Below, piece after piece: positions 32,401 through 44,253 of a DNA stretch of 52,193 nucleotides. The stretch covers positions 1 through 52,193 of the forward strand of contig JAAAIG010000185.1 of the NCBI GenBank assembly GCA_015852425.1. Reading direction: 5' to 3'. The notes under the pieces were generated by a model. It saw only the letters and a program-made list of their open reading frames with translations, was not told where the DNA came from and made no database searches. How positions within the stretch are numbered: the first letter of the stretch is position 1; each line of letters begins with the position of its first letter. Made by a program: the position numbers and the translations under genes. The DNA is from Gryganskiella cystojenkinii (taxonomy: Eukaryota > Mortierellomycota > Mortierellomycetes > Mortierellales > Mortierellaceae).

Positions 32401-34682
32401 ACAAAAAAGATACCTCGGTAACGGTACCCACTAAGAATAATCTTAATCAGAGCTCATCAGCGATCCCTTCTAGTTCCGGTCACGAAGGCCTTCCCGGTCG
32501 AAATGAGTCCATCCAGAAAGAGCCTGTTCGGATGGCGCATGATGGACAGCAAGGGTCAGTTCAACATTCTGGCGATGGTCTAAAGAACAGAGTCGCATCA
32601 AACCAGAGTCATGACGGACCAGGTCTTGACAGAGGAGAGAGGAATTCGGTTGTGGACGAGAGAGCTGGGAAGGAACACTTAAAAGCACACCAAAGGAGTG
32701 TTGTTAAGGAAAGTAGCACTCTGGATCCAAATCCACCCTCGCCGTTACTGCCGTCTGCACTGCCAGTTCCTGAAGAAGACCAACATGGTGGACGTCCAAG
32801 TATGGAATCTGAGTATTCGGCTACTGCGAGTTCTGCAAGGAGCGCCGAACCGTCAGCAACGTCGTTATTCAGTGACGGTGGCGATGCTGCTATAGCACCA
32901 GATAATGATTTGGCAGATGTTGTGGCCAAGGCGGACGCTGCTTTCCAAGAGGTCACCAAGAAATACATCGGGGACAAGTCTAGCCGGGATCTCCGCCGTC
33001 GACCATACCATCCGGATCGGAAACCTAATAGGGGCGGCCAGGGGCGGCCCTCCCAAGTCCGAGGACGCCATCACCAACATCACGAAGGACCGCGGCTAGA
33101 TATAATTCCAGATGATCAAGAGTGGAGACAATATCCATCAGGCACTGTTGAACTCGATCGAAAGGCCGATGGCCGCCTGAGTCAAGCATCGGATGAGAAA
33201 CCGTGGGCTCCAAACTTGGGCATGTTCTTTCAAGACCAGCAAGCTCAGCAGCGTCAAGTCATGTCCGATCGGTTTCAACAAGCAGTGTCGCACTCACCAG
33301 AGGCAAGGTATCATCCTGACTATCCGCCTCCACGCTCAGCATCAGCTTCCGCTGTTACACATCCCGATTATGTTACAAGCTCAAGGGCAGGCTCATCATC
33401 TTTTGAAAGCGACCATGGATCTCGTTATCAAAATCATTATCCGCTAGACTCTGTCCCCCATGATGACGCTGCACACCCTTCGTCGAATCGTTCTTGGCGC
33501 CAAGGATACGATGAGCGAGCGTGCCTCTCAAGATCTCACCTACAGCATGATACAATTTTACCACCACAGCGAGTGAAACACGACGCATATTTCGATGGGC
33601 GTGATCAGTCTCAATACAACCAAGGCAAGGGTGTTGAAAGGGACTCTCCAAGCACGTACCATCATGATGCATCATCTCAACGCCAGTACAGTGATCGACC
33701 TAGCTCGTCGTCTCCACCAGATAACAGTGCAGCGCGGTCTTGTCCGCCATGGCCTGTCGAGAAATACCATACTGACGGCGAAACCAATGCGTATGAAGAC
33801 AACGATGAGGTTGTGAGGCAAGCGCGAACAAGTTCCACGACAAAAGTAGTCGCTGGAGGAAGCAGAGTGAATATGTCGAGGACACAGGCTCGACATCGTG
33901 CCTCTGTTGACTATGTTCACCCGAAAAGTCAAGAACGCGATTACTACCAATCTCGAACACCTTCTCGTCAGGATCGGGCCACGCCAGAGTCGCCTACTCG
34001 GGGTCGCCATCAGCCTTATCCTGTCCGTCGGGCACCTTTAACACCTCCTCTTTCACGATCTCAGGAGCGGGTATATCCACCCCCACCGCCGCCATTTCAG
34101 ATGATGCGTTCAGTCCGCTTGCCTCCACCTCTGCCTTTGTTTCATCAAAAAGGCGACCCACATGCCCTTGAAAATAGAGAGGCCGATCGCATGGCCTTAT
34201 GGCAAGATGACAATGGCGTTGAAGGTAGCCCTGGTTACTGGGATCGTTCCAGAGAACCGGACTCTCCTTCAGGTATGAGTTATAACGATCCATCGTTGTC
34301 TCGATCACCTTTGCTTCCCCAATCCTATGTGCAGGCATATGAGCACGGTTATGGACATGTGCACGGACGCAGACATGAACACCGACAAGAAGAGCGCGGG
34401 TATGCCGAAAAGCATCCGTCTATGCATTCGATACAAAATCAAGGACCTATTCCTGAACCTAGAGAGAGTGAGCGGTCGATGTCAACAACAAAGACAGAAA
34501 AATACGTTGTCGAGCGCCGGTACTCTGAGCAACTTTCGTCGCAGCAGCAGCAATCCGAGTCTCCAGCCCAGCAACAGCAATATCTCCACTACCATCATCG
34601 CCACTCTCATCATCATCCAGCTCCTGCTTCTACTCACTCCCATATGCATCCGTCCCAGCAGTTACAGCATCGACAGTCATAA
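29452..34682 (+). CDS. Zn2Cys6 binuclear-cluster transcription factor, very long
   Basis: Exons 29452-29587, 30040-31585 and 31682-34682 give 1560 residues. The zinc cluster reads C35, C38, C45, C52, C55 and C62, with perfect CX2CX6CX6CX2CX6C spacing. The first intron (452 nt) falls one base after the C45 codon, so the cluster exists only in the spliced product. A fungal-specific transcription factor domain follows at about residues 180-600 (EISDHLVRIFFEHCYQDFDF, LLNAICAVAARFS, GWRLEGLACRMSLELLLH). The last 900 residues look disordered, with Ser, Pro, Gln and His-rich tracts and a His/Gln-rich end. It should be a nuclear DNA-binding regulator; the regulon cannot be told. The second intron uses the GTACGG donor at 31586, because the nearby GTTTGT donor gives the wrong frame. 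Confidence 0.88.
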
Positions 34683-35535
34683 TTGTTTATGGTTCAATAC
34701 AACAGTTTCGGCTTTTTTTTAATGAAACTTTTTCGACGAATACCCCGCAGCCACCGTCCCACTTTTTACCCCAGTCACAATGACCCCAGTGGACCCAGTT
34801 CAGTCGAGAGCGTTGTGTTTTGATCCGACAGTGCGCTGTGAGTGGACCCGAAGGTCGCACAAATGACTTGTCGGAGTCCCAACCCAAAAAGGAGACGGAA
34901 AAAAAAAAGTGGATCCGTCTGCACAAACTCCGTTTAAACAGAGAAAAAAGATGCAAAAACCCATTTTTTCATGCCCACTTGTGCCTGATTGACATTGTCG
35001 AAGCCAAAAAGATAACACAAACAATAAACAAACAAGAAAACGTTTTTTTATCCCATCTGCTCATTAGCGCCCCTCTCTTCCATTCAATCATCCCCACCTT
35101 TTTTTTAATCCCTTTCTGCATTCACTCTTTCATCCCCACACTTTTCCTGCTTTTTATTTTCCGAGTGGCCGCTTCTTCTCCAGCAAATACATGGACACAT
35201 TCAGCCCAATTAGTATCGACATTTAATTCGATTTGCCCATTGGATCCTTACTCTTCCTTTCTTTAGTCCTCCGAAAGATACACACACTCTTCCCCCCACA
35301 CACTTTTTTTTTTTTTTTTCTCCGTGGGCACAGTTTACCCTCACTTTCCTTTTCCTGTATTCAACCACCTTCTCCATATTCGCTCTTCCCTCGACAACAA
35401 CGTGCGTCCATATCGATACTCTTTCCCCTTCTGAACGATACTCGACTCTGCTTCCACTCTCTTCTCCTCCCCTGCTCCACCTCATTCTGTCCATTCGTCT
35501 CAGTCCTTCATTCCTCACCGTTCGACTCTGTCTCC
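34683..35535. other. Intergenic between the two transcription-factor genes
   Basis: No gene seen. From about 35080 a pyrimidine-rich leader with a run of 14 T near 35310 precedes the C2H2 gene. Open frames there are translations of this tract. Confidence 0.5.
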
Positions 35536-38500
35536 ATGGATGCACTTTCAATAGCCCCGGCCAACAGCACCTCCATAGCCCCAGGACTCTCCGTCCCCAC
35601 ATCCTCAGCTGTGGCTCTGACTCTTGATCAGCCTATCAACGCCAGCGCACCCATCTTTTCTTCTTCTTCTACTTCCATAGTCTCACCCAGCAGTGGTGAG
35701 GCTCCAAAACCGTTTCAGTGTTCCGACACACCTGAACGACCGTATCAATGCCCCGTTTGCCCAAAATCCTTCTTCCGTCTCGAGCACTCAAACCGACATA
35801 TTCGGACCCACACTGGCGAGAAGGCTCATGCGTGTAAACACCCTGGTTGCACAAAACGGTTCTCCCGAAGCGATGAGCTCACTCGACATTCTCGGATCCA
35901 CACGACCGTCAAAGGCTCCTCTGGACTTCGCGCCTCGTCTGCCAAAGCTGCAGCTTCGACCTCCACCACAGATGGAACTTCTATTTCTACAGCCTCTACA
36001 TCGAATTCAGTCGATGATCTCGGACATCCACCAACACAGACGACCCCCCCTTCAACTTCTTCCTTGTCACCATTATCTTCTACTTCTTCAATATCTCAAC
36101 ATGTGGCGACGCCGACAATACCTTTGGGTGCCCAATCTCGGCCATCGACGTCAGGCATACCAACGGGTACTGTCAACGCATCTATTTCCAATGCTGAACC
36201 ACCGAGGGCAAGAGCAGAGTCTAGTATACCCCCCACCGCTGTCAAGGATTCTCCTGTGGGTGGAGCGTCTGTAGTTACAATTTTATCCAATGGCCACGCC
36301 AAGGACGTTGGTACTGGTTATAACAACAACAAGAACAGTAGTAGTGGCAACGGTAGTGACAATTACAACAACAACAGTGGCAATTCAGGTAACGTCCTAA
36401 TGCTGCAACGCGTGAACAATTGCATGCATCATTTTAACCCCTGCTGTCAAACAAGACTCTAATCCTGCGTCTCGTTATGAAAACCATATTAGGCTTGAGC
36501 CAACACCGGAATAAGGACGGCAACGACTCTCAGGACCCGCAGGAAGATGAGCAAGGAGAGGGTGAAGGCGAAGACGGCGACGGCGAAGGGGAAGCCACTC
36601 GACCAAAAAAATCGCACCATTGCCCATGGCCCAACTGCCACAAGACGTTCACACGGTCCGCTCATCTGGCACGTCATGTTCGGTCCCACGGGGGCGAACG
36701 TCCCTACGCCTGTCCTCAGGAGGGATGCGGTAAACGCTTCTCTCGGTCCGATGTCCTCAAGGAACATATCAGAATTCATGATGCCAACAAAGTCCGGAAA
36801 CGCAAAGTCAAGTCTCTGGATCAGTCATCAACAGGCAAGGGAGGCGCAACAAAGAACAAGAAGCTGAAAAAGAGCGCCGCCGGTCCTGGAGTTCGTATGG
36901 AGGTTGATGGACGGCAAATAGGACAAGGGGACGGGGACGAAGATGCCGAGAGTTATGATGGTGAAGGATATGAAGCTTCCAGGTCGCCTTCAGTACAACG
37001 CTCAATAGGATCGATGGGCTCAATGCCCCCACCAGCGACACCTCTGACTATGTCGCAAGGTCAAGACATGCTGATGCAACCCCCGACAATGGCCAATCCT
37101 GGAGCTTACTCCTATGGTCGCAGCCAACACACAGGAATGTATCGATACTCTGGCACTGGCTTTCAGTCTATGATCAGGCATGTCCCTGGTTATGGGCAGC
37201 GTGAACAGACGTCGTCGTCGTTTCGAGCAAATTATGCGCAGCATCCTCACAACGTTATAGCTGGTATCAATGGCAATCCATACGCTGTTGGTAATATGGG
37301 CTATATGAATTCTACTGAAACTCATCGTCGCCCGTCTCATCAATATCACCGTCACCAGCAACAACAACTCCAGCAGGCACACCAGCATCAACAACAACAC
37401 TCTTCTGCTGGGTCTTTCTACATCCCTTTGCACGATGAGGACATGGACATGGACATGGATTTTGATATGGAGCTGATGGGAGGTATGGATTTGCATGGTC
37501 GAATGCAATGGCTTCCTGAGATGTCTCCTGGCATGTCGCCGCCAACCTCGTTCCAGATACCCATGAATGGAGGTTCTATGCTGCCACCCTCTTCGAGCAT
37601 GAGCAGGCGCCAGCGAATGGACTCGTTGGCATCAGTAACCAGTGACTTTTCGTGCTGGAACGAAGAAGATCTGATCGCTGCTGGTGGCCGTCTTCCCGAC
37701 GGCATTAACATTGCCAGTGACCCGTACATGATGCATCTGGATGGCCAAATGCCCATGGATGCACCCTACGCATTTGATGAGCATGGGAACATGTTTCCGA
37801 TTTTCGATCATAACGGTGTAGCTATGAACATTGGCAGTGTTGAAGATTTTGAGGATGGTGATAAGCCATATTCCACGCAGATTTCATACCGCCCCCAGCA
37901 GCAGCGGATTGTCCGCCTACCTCATTCGTCGTCTCAGTCCCAGCAAACCCCTCAGCAAGCACTTCGAGTTCAACAACAGCAGCAGCAGCAATTATTGGCG
38001 CAACATAAACATCAGCTTCAGCCACGAGAACACCCCCCTGTTCAAGACAGAGAACTCTCTATGACCGCAGTGTCCACGTATTCCGGATCCCCAACCCTAA
38101 CCGAATCCGCTTTAGATGGTCTTCCAGAACCCCCCACTACATCTGGTGTTACCAGTCACAAACCAGTCCTCAAAAATCCTGCTACGAAGGCGACTTTAAC
38201 AGGGCCAGCATCGACAATGATTGCTGTCACCAATAACACTACCAAAGACGTTCTCGCCATGGCTTCCTCCGCTATCCCCTCCACGCAGCCTGGCATTGCT
38301 AACAGCGGTCCCCAGGTCAGCAATGGATTTGACCTCGATGAGTTGGACGCAATCGAGGCCGACCTTTTATTTGCTCAACGGGACTGGGGCTCGATCCCAG
38401 ACGAGTACCAGGAGCCGCCTTTCGGGTTCTTCCCCGGAGAATCACCCAGGCTGGCACTGACCTATATCCCACCTCCTCCTCTGCCAGCACCGCACCCAAG

Positions 38501-38570
38501 ACGCAATCTAGGGTTCCCACGCGTGGCTGCCAACAGGAGCGTTGTAACAACTCTCTCTATGTACCCCTAA
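35536..38570 (+). CDS. CreA/Mig1-like C2H2 protein with two finger pairs
   Basis: Exons 35536-36388 and 36493-38570 give 976 residues. Finger pair 1 (about 72-95 and 100-125) contains [20 protein letters not shown], a [20 protein letters not shown] linker-finger segment and [12 protein letters not shown], which closely follow CreA/Mig1, the glucose repressors that bind GC-rich boxes. A Ser/Thr-rich linker, an Asn-rich tract and an acidic Gly/Glu block follow. Pair 2 (about 328-352 and 358-382) contains [18 protein letters not shown] and [18 protein letters not shown], then a basic KVRKRKVK stretch that may be a nuclear signal. The C-terminal half is rich in Gln, Met, Pro and Ser. The 104-nt intron removes a stop; the two parts could be mistaken for separate genes. 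It is likely a nuclear regulator, and a carbon-repression role is inference. Confidence 0.85.
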
Positions 38571-38857
38571 TTTAAGGGAGACTCTGTAATTTTACCTAAA
38601 GTAAAACGTGTAAAAAACATATGCTATCAATCTCCTCTCCAGACCATTGACTCTAAAAGAATGAGGCTACCTGAGCATGAACTCGACCTGTGGAGCTCAG
38701 GAAGTCTACCAGCGACCCCAAAATAGCCCTTCTTCATATATGCCACCTTTCATCCAAAAGGCAAGAACAAGTGAGAATGAGCGGGATGGAAAAACATATA
38801 TAGAGATGTTTATAAAAGAAATCAGAGGCTAAGAAGAGGAAGGACTAACGCTACCGT

Positions 38858-40972
38858 CTACTGACTCTTGTCTTCCTGGAAGCGTCGCTTGACTTCCTTT
38901 AGTAGGTCTTCATCCAGAATGCATTCCACGCCAGTCATGGCCAAACCTTTGGCGGCTCTCAAAGTCGCCACATGGGCCAGAGGAGTTGCGGCAGCGGCTG
39001 CAAACTTGATTGTGTGCAAGCCCATGGTCAAGTCGTCTTGACCTACAAGGTTCAAAATGTTGAACATGGGATGAATGCCGGGCATTGCGTAGGTCAAGTT
39101 GCCCATATCTGTCGAACCTGAAAGTTTGGACTGCTGCTCAGCCTTGCTACTATAGCGCAAGCCCTGGGCATTCATGTAGTGCTCAAACTTTTCTGCTAGG
39201 GGATCGTTCGTCAAGATATCTATCAATCAGACGAGTTGCGACAACTATGGTTAGTCGCTACTGGACAACACAAAACAAAGTCGACCTCCGTCCAGAGACT
39301 CTCGTTATTCAGAATAGCACTCTAGAAGAACTTACCCTTGTATGGGGCACCCCATTTGACCTCCACAGTGCATCCCGTTGAGGCTGCAGCTCCTTTAAAG
39401 ATCTTTTCGACTCTCGTCTTCAGGGTCTTGACCTCCGCATACTTGGGAGCTCGAACAGTGTAGATAGACTTTGTGTAGTCCGGAATAATGTTGGCAGCCT
39501 TGCCTCCATCCTTGATAATACCATGAACGCGCAGTGTTGGCTTCATCTGTTGACGCATCAGCCCGATGTTAGTATATGCTAAGATAGCGGCGTCGAGAGC
39601 GTTGATACCTTCCCAAGGCGATGATGCAGCATGCGATGCCTTCCCAAAGAACTCGACTTCACAGGTTTCGAGAGACAAGAACGCAGGGTAGACTACATCC
39701 GCATTAGCCCCGTGAAGCATCATGCAAACATCTACGCCCTCAAAAGCACCATTGTCCAGCATGGTGATTTTGCCACCTATATAGCAGACCGAAGTTAGTT
39801 GGGCGACACAGTGACATTTCAGTCACGTAGACAATCGTGCGTTTCCTCACCAGATGTCTCCTCAGCAGGGGTGCCAAACAGCTTTACTTCGGCCTGGAGG
39901 TCGAATCGCTCAATGACAGCCTTGAGCGCAACAGCCGTGGCAACACCAGAGATCGCAATCAGATTGTGACCACAAGCATGTCCAATTCCGGGCAATGCGT
40001 CATACTAGGACAGGGAAGAAAATATATCGATTGTCAGAATCCATCGGACCCATAAGGACACCAAGGGCGAAGGAAAATGATTAGGTGGTTTTCCTTACCT
40101 CAGAGCAGACGCCGATGGTAACTTTATCCGAGTTTCCCGAACGGGCTACGAATGCCGTTTTGAGTCCAAACGCGTGGCGCTGGACAGAAAAGCCCTTGCG
40201 CTCCAGATAATCCGTTAGCAATGCGTGTGCTTTGAATTCTTCATAACCCAACTCGGGGTGCTCGTGGAGCTATTTTCGTTGAAATAAACCCAGAAACAAC
40301 ATTCATGCAGCTTTGAGTACTCCCAGTTTCCCACGGTCATCGTTTCCTCTCGGTCAGGCTTATTTTTGAAGCATTTTACCTTCAGACTGAGATGCCGCAA
40401 CTCGGAAGAGACGCTCTCGATGGCCTCATGCACAGACTTTGCAAACTCGTCTTGTTCCCACAGGTCCGACAACTGAATACCGGTCGCGTCTGCAGCGGCC
40501 ATGCCGATGTTGCTCATGAGGCGCTCACTCATCTCTTGTCCGTCTGAACAAAGCGAATCGTACGCGGGAGGAAAACTAGTCGACAAGTTGGCGTCGGAAA
40601 GCTGGGCGTTGTATGCTCCAGAGTTTTTCTCCTGTGAGCGAAGGATTGGACAAGTGAGAAGAAGATAGAATGTGCGAATAGGTGCGAAAAGAGTCAAAAA
40701 TTCGCACGGTTCGATATCCCGCATCACAGTAACGAAGACGACACCATAATTGAACCACGTAAAGAAAAAGAGGGCCAACGGTCTCTGTAGAATAAAGAAT
40801 GGGACTAGAACACTATCTACCCGGTCCTTACATTCATTGTCTGGTCCTGCGGTTGCTTGTCCTGGGTGCTTTTGGTGACAAAAAGGCCCTTGAAGATGGA
40901 CAGGCATCCAGGACTGGTTGGAACCTGGGTGCGTGATGCAGAGGATGCGGAGAATGTCTCTTTCTCAGACAT
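38858..40972 (-). CDS. Peptidase M20 family amidohydrolase (PM20D2-like)
   Basis: Six exons on the minus strand, 40972-40832, 40631-40380, 40269-40099, 40004-39851, 39776-39336 and 39219-38858, give 506 residues. M20 enzymes cleave amide or dipeptide bonds with a two-metal centre. The LHEHPELGYEEF start of the catalytic domain, the metal-binding GHACGH (residues 196-201), and TPAEETSGGK (233-242), with the general-base and metal-bridging glutamates, are present. The lid domain holds GKASHAASSPWEGINALDA. The C-terminal half ends with the STDMGNLTYAMPGIH metal/substrate segment. The pattern matches PM20D2 and aminobenzoyl-glutamate hydrolase relatives, which act on beta-alanyl-lysine and similar dipeptides; the exact substrate is open. 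About 120 N-terminal residues lack homology I can see. It is convergent with the C2H2 gene. Confidence 0.87.
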
Positions 40973-41239
40973 TGTTAGAAGCAGTGCGGGTCAAAGTGGA
41001 AATGAATAAAGAGAATGAAGAGAACAGGAATAATGAAATGAATGAATGTGAGAACCCCATTCTCTGTGCTCAAAGTTTTGCCAATGGAAACGTTATTTTT
41101 CTGCCGTTCGTTGCCGTTTTTGGACAGCATGGTGGGTTTTGCTGCGCGCGAAGGGTTCGTGAGTGTTATTTTTATTGTCGTGGGTTCCCGTGGCCCCAGT
41201 TTGTGGATATACAAGGAACTGCTTTTATCAAACTATGGT

Positions 41240-43611
41240 CTAGTCGCGTGGCCAGATGCCAAGTTCCTGAAAATCGGTGATGATCTCCCGAAGGCTCGCC
41301 TCTGTCATCTTTGGGTGCTCATACTTGAAGCCTGTGGCTGTACAAATCTTTGTTCCGTTCAAAGACAAGGCATTGTTCAACAACAGTTCCTGATCAAGGT
41401 AGGGTGTCAACGGCGATGTCTTGATGTTGTTTGCCTTCAAAATATCCGACCATGGAGCCAAATGCATCTCGTTCGTATCTTCGGTAGCACCCTCCATGTT
41501 AGTCTGCGATAAGGAAGGAGGAAAAACTGAAATTAACAAAGATCGCTTATCGAAACAGAACGACGACAGCAACATATTGAAAACATAAACTTACACTGGC
41601 CAGCAACGACAAAGCTGTTCCCTGGTATCCAGTCTCGATACCAAAGATGGCTCTAATATGGGTATTAATCGCTTCTTGATCTTCATGGATATTATGATGG
41701 AGAAATAAAAATAATGTTAGTGTCGCCAATGGAGTGATCATTTTCAAGAATGCTCTTCATAGCCGGCTTGTTCTTACCAGTATCGTTCTCGTCTGCGAGG
41801 TTGAAAATAGCGGTAGTGCCATTGAAGGTGGTGGCTGAGTGCCAGCAGGCGCGTGCAACATCTGTGACATGGACAGTGTTGATACGAAGGTCTTTTGTCC
41901 AGAGAAAGCTCATCTTTTGTTTGAGGTGCTGGTAGACGCGGCCGCAGATCAATCTGGGGGCTATGAATATCAATAATAAAATGCCTGTTAGAACGACGAT
42001 TCAATTTCCATCCTGACTACAATAATCAACGAAAACAACAGCATTACGTACTAAGTCCGCCCATAGCACCAACACCATACACGACAGCCGGGCGCAAGAT
42101 GACGAGGTTGAGGCTGAAGAGGGCAATTTGAGGTTAGTAATCGTCTGTAATATGTCTCATACATATATACAAGTGGAGTTGGAAACCAAGAGAAGCGAGA
42201 GCAGCGGCCATTTGATATACACAACGTGGCAAGGCTATGTACAAACGAATGTACTCTCTGGCTCCTCTTTTTTTTCCTTTTCTTCCTCGCTCTCATCTTT
42301 TCGATCGCCCCCATTTTTTTTCGGTGTTACTTCGCTCGAATCTAACATACCCTGCCATGTCCAGCAACTCCTTGTCGACCTTCAATTTGTATTCGGCCAT
42401 CTTGTTCCAGGGTTTAGTCTTAGAGTCCTCTTTGCTGGAACTCTATTAAAGACAAGTGAAAAATATAGCTTAATAAACGGGTCAGGCTGATTCTCTTTCA
42501 ATAGGGTTGGGACCAGGCAGTACCTTGCTGCTCTCGTAAACGTCTCCTGTTGAAAGGTGGACAAAGACCTTGACGTCTCTCTTGACGGCTTCTTTGGCGC
42601 AGACAGTGGACAGTCTATAAATGCGGTCCTCGTAGATCTATTGTTATTGGAGTAGTGTCAGTGGCCAAATCGAAGAAGGTGTAAAGTTGCATAGAGGCAA
42701 CGCATAATATCAATAAAGGAGAGAAATGCAGACACTGCAATGCTCAATCCATGCTTTCGTTTTTTTTCTGGTTGGTTGACTTTTGGCTTTGGCCTCTCAT
42801 TTTTCTGCGTCTTTGTTTGCCTGCTCCGCAATGGTAAACTACATCCTTGTCGCATACCAGACACAAAGACGAGGTAGTTGTCAGAAATCTCGAATTTGTC
42901 GTTACAACCACTTCTGAGGGTTAGGTATGCCAGACGTCAGGTATCAGACCACCACCTTTCTCTATTTTTTGTTCGATTCGCATGACTCACAATTCAAGGC
43001 TACAACCAACGTCAAAAAAAAAAAAAAAAAAAAAAAAAGGCCTTGTCGAGAAATAGGAAGGGGAACAAGCTGAGAGAAGAAAATAAGGTATGAAGGACGA
43101 CGCCATTCGCAAAACTATGCTTGTCCTGTTTGATGTGCAAATCCAGTTTGTGCGAGCCATCGGAGGTTTGTTCAAGGTCTGTCAGTGGATGTTTGTTGGA
43201 AGCCAATTTTACCTCAACAGGCTGCGAGAACTTGGTCTCGGCTGCAAAATTGAAGACGTAGTCATAGGAGGATCCGTCCTCACGGCTAAAACACTTGGCC
43301 ACAGATTCTGATGGTCAGAAAGATAGAAATAAAAAAGTGTGAGTGCGCGTCACTTGTTTTTGAGGGAGAGGGCTGGGAGACGAAGATGATTCTTTAGAAA
43401 TATAAGCACCTGGATTGGACAGGTTGCCTTGCATGAACTGGACCTTAGCAAAGGCATCCTTGAACCTCTGGTTCAGGTACGCGGTCTGGGGCAAAACTTT
43501 GTCGACAACCCTGATCTCAGCTGCAAGATCGTTCTCGACTAAATAGGCGACAAAGTTACGGCCGATGAATCCGACGCCACCCAGGACAAGGACTGTTGGT
43601 TGAGGGGCCAT
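41240..43611 (-). CDS. Atypical extended NAD(P)-dependent epimerase/dehydratase
   Basis: Eight exons on the minus strand, 43611-43410, 43307-43213, 42637-42524, 42442-42351, 42113-42052, 41960-41778, 41680-41595 and 41503-41240, give 365 residues. The nucleotide fold is clear: LGGVGFIG with the GXXGXXG spacing (G11, G14, G17), an acidic NAD-binding residue in VVDK, FNFAAETKFSQPVE, FVHLSTGDVYE and LRPAVVYGVG. The extended-SDR substrate half follows (LRINTVHVTDVARAC). The usual YXXXK at the catalytic position is not standard: the expected site reads EYKLKVDK. Relatives are annotated as NAD-dependent epimerase/dehydratase or steroid dehydrogenase-like; the substrate is unknown. Its second intron (575 nt) is far longer than the others and holds a run of 25 A on the plus strand. 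Confidence 0.82.
43014..43038 (+). repeat. Run of 25 A inside an intron of the SDR gene
   Basis: Unbroken A homopolymer on the plus strand, T on the transcribed message, within the 575-nt intron. It might be a slippage-prone polypyrimidine tract or the tail of a retroposed insertion; no target-site duplication was found. Confidence 0.9.
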
Positions 43612-44253
43612 GCTGAATAGATTAGGAATGAGAACAGGGAGGTGGAGGATGTATGCTTGAGTGAATGAAACACCTGAAAATAGATTAAGAATGGAAAAGG
43701 TGAAAAAAAAAAAAAGAAAAGCGGAAAACAAAGTTGCTGCCACTTCGAAAGAAAAGAGCGGAAAACGTGGGTGGACAAGGGAAGGAGGGAAGGGAACCGA
43801 GGGGAGGGATGGGAGGAGGGGGGTGAAGCAAACATGCAGACACAGGGGGGACCGACCAATTTGGATTGTGCTCTCAATCCCCACTCTTCTGCGTCCCATG
43901 ATTTGCATTGCGGGAAGGGAAGAGAGCAGGACCATGTCATCAGAAACGAACGAAAATGTGAGCGACCCACTGTCGGCAGATGAACTATCTCTGCCTTCTT
44001 TTTCTCGTTCTTTTTCGCAGTTTGTCCCTCTCCTCTCGCCCCCTGTCCCACCACCCCTTGCTCCTCTTCCCAGCATCCCCTGTTTGAACTTTTTTTTTTT
44101 TTTTCGCAGACCGTGTCCGTTGACAAATAGGTACAGTACATATTCCTTGTCCTCCACGGACGTGGGGATGCACCACACGAACTTTCTTATCCTCTTTTAT
44201 TCCGAGACGATTCTTCCCAGTTTGTTTTCCATTGATCTCAGATGGTTTATTAT
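43612..44253. other. Intergenic: 3' flank of the APP1-like gene and SDR promoter
   Basis: No gene seen. It includes an 18-base T run ending near 44104 and purine-rich stretches on the plus strand, which are pyrimidine-rich leaders when read in the SDR gene direction. Confidence 0.5.

Noticed and set aside
35233..35535. Upstream in-frame extension of the C2H2 protein
   Set aside because: No ATG in frame before 35536, and the sequence is a translated pyrimidine/T-run leader.
36477..38570. Second finger pair as a separate gene starting at 36477
   Set aside because: A GT donor at 36389 and an AG at 36492 join both parts in frame, and the ATG at 36477 lies inside the intron.
42640..43038. SINE or processed retroposon ending in A25
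   Set aside because: No target-site duplication, no Pol III boxes and no known element recognised; kept only as a finding about intron size.
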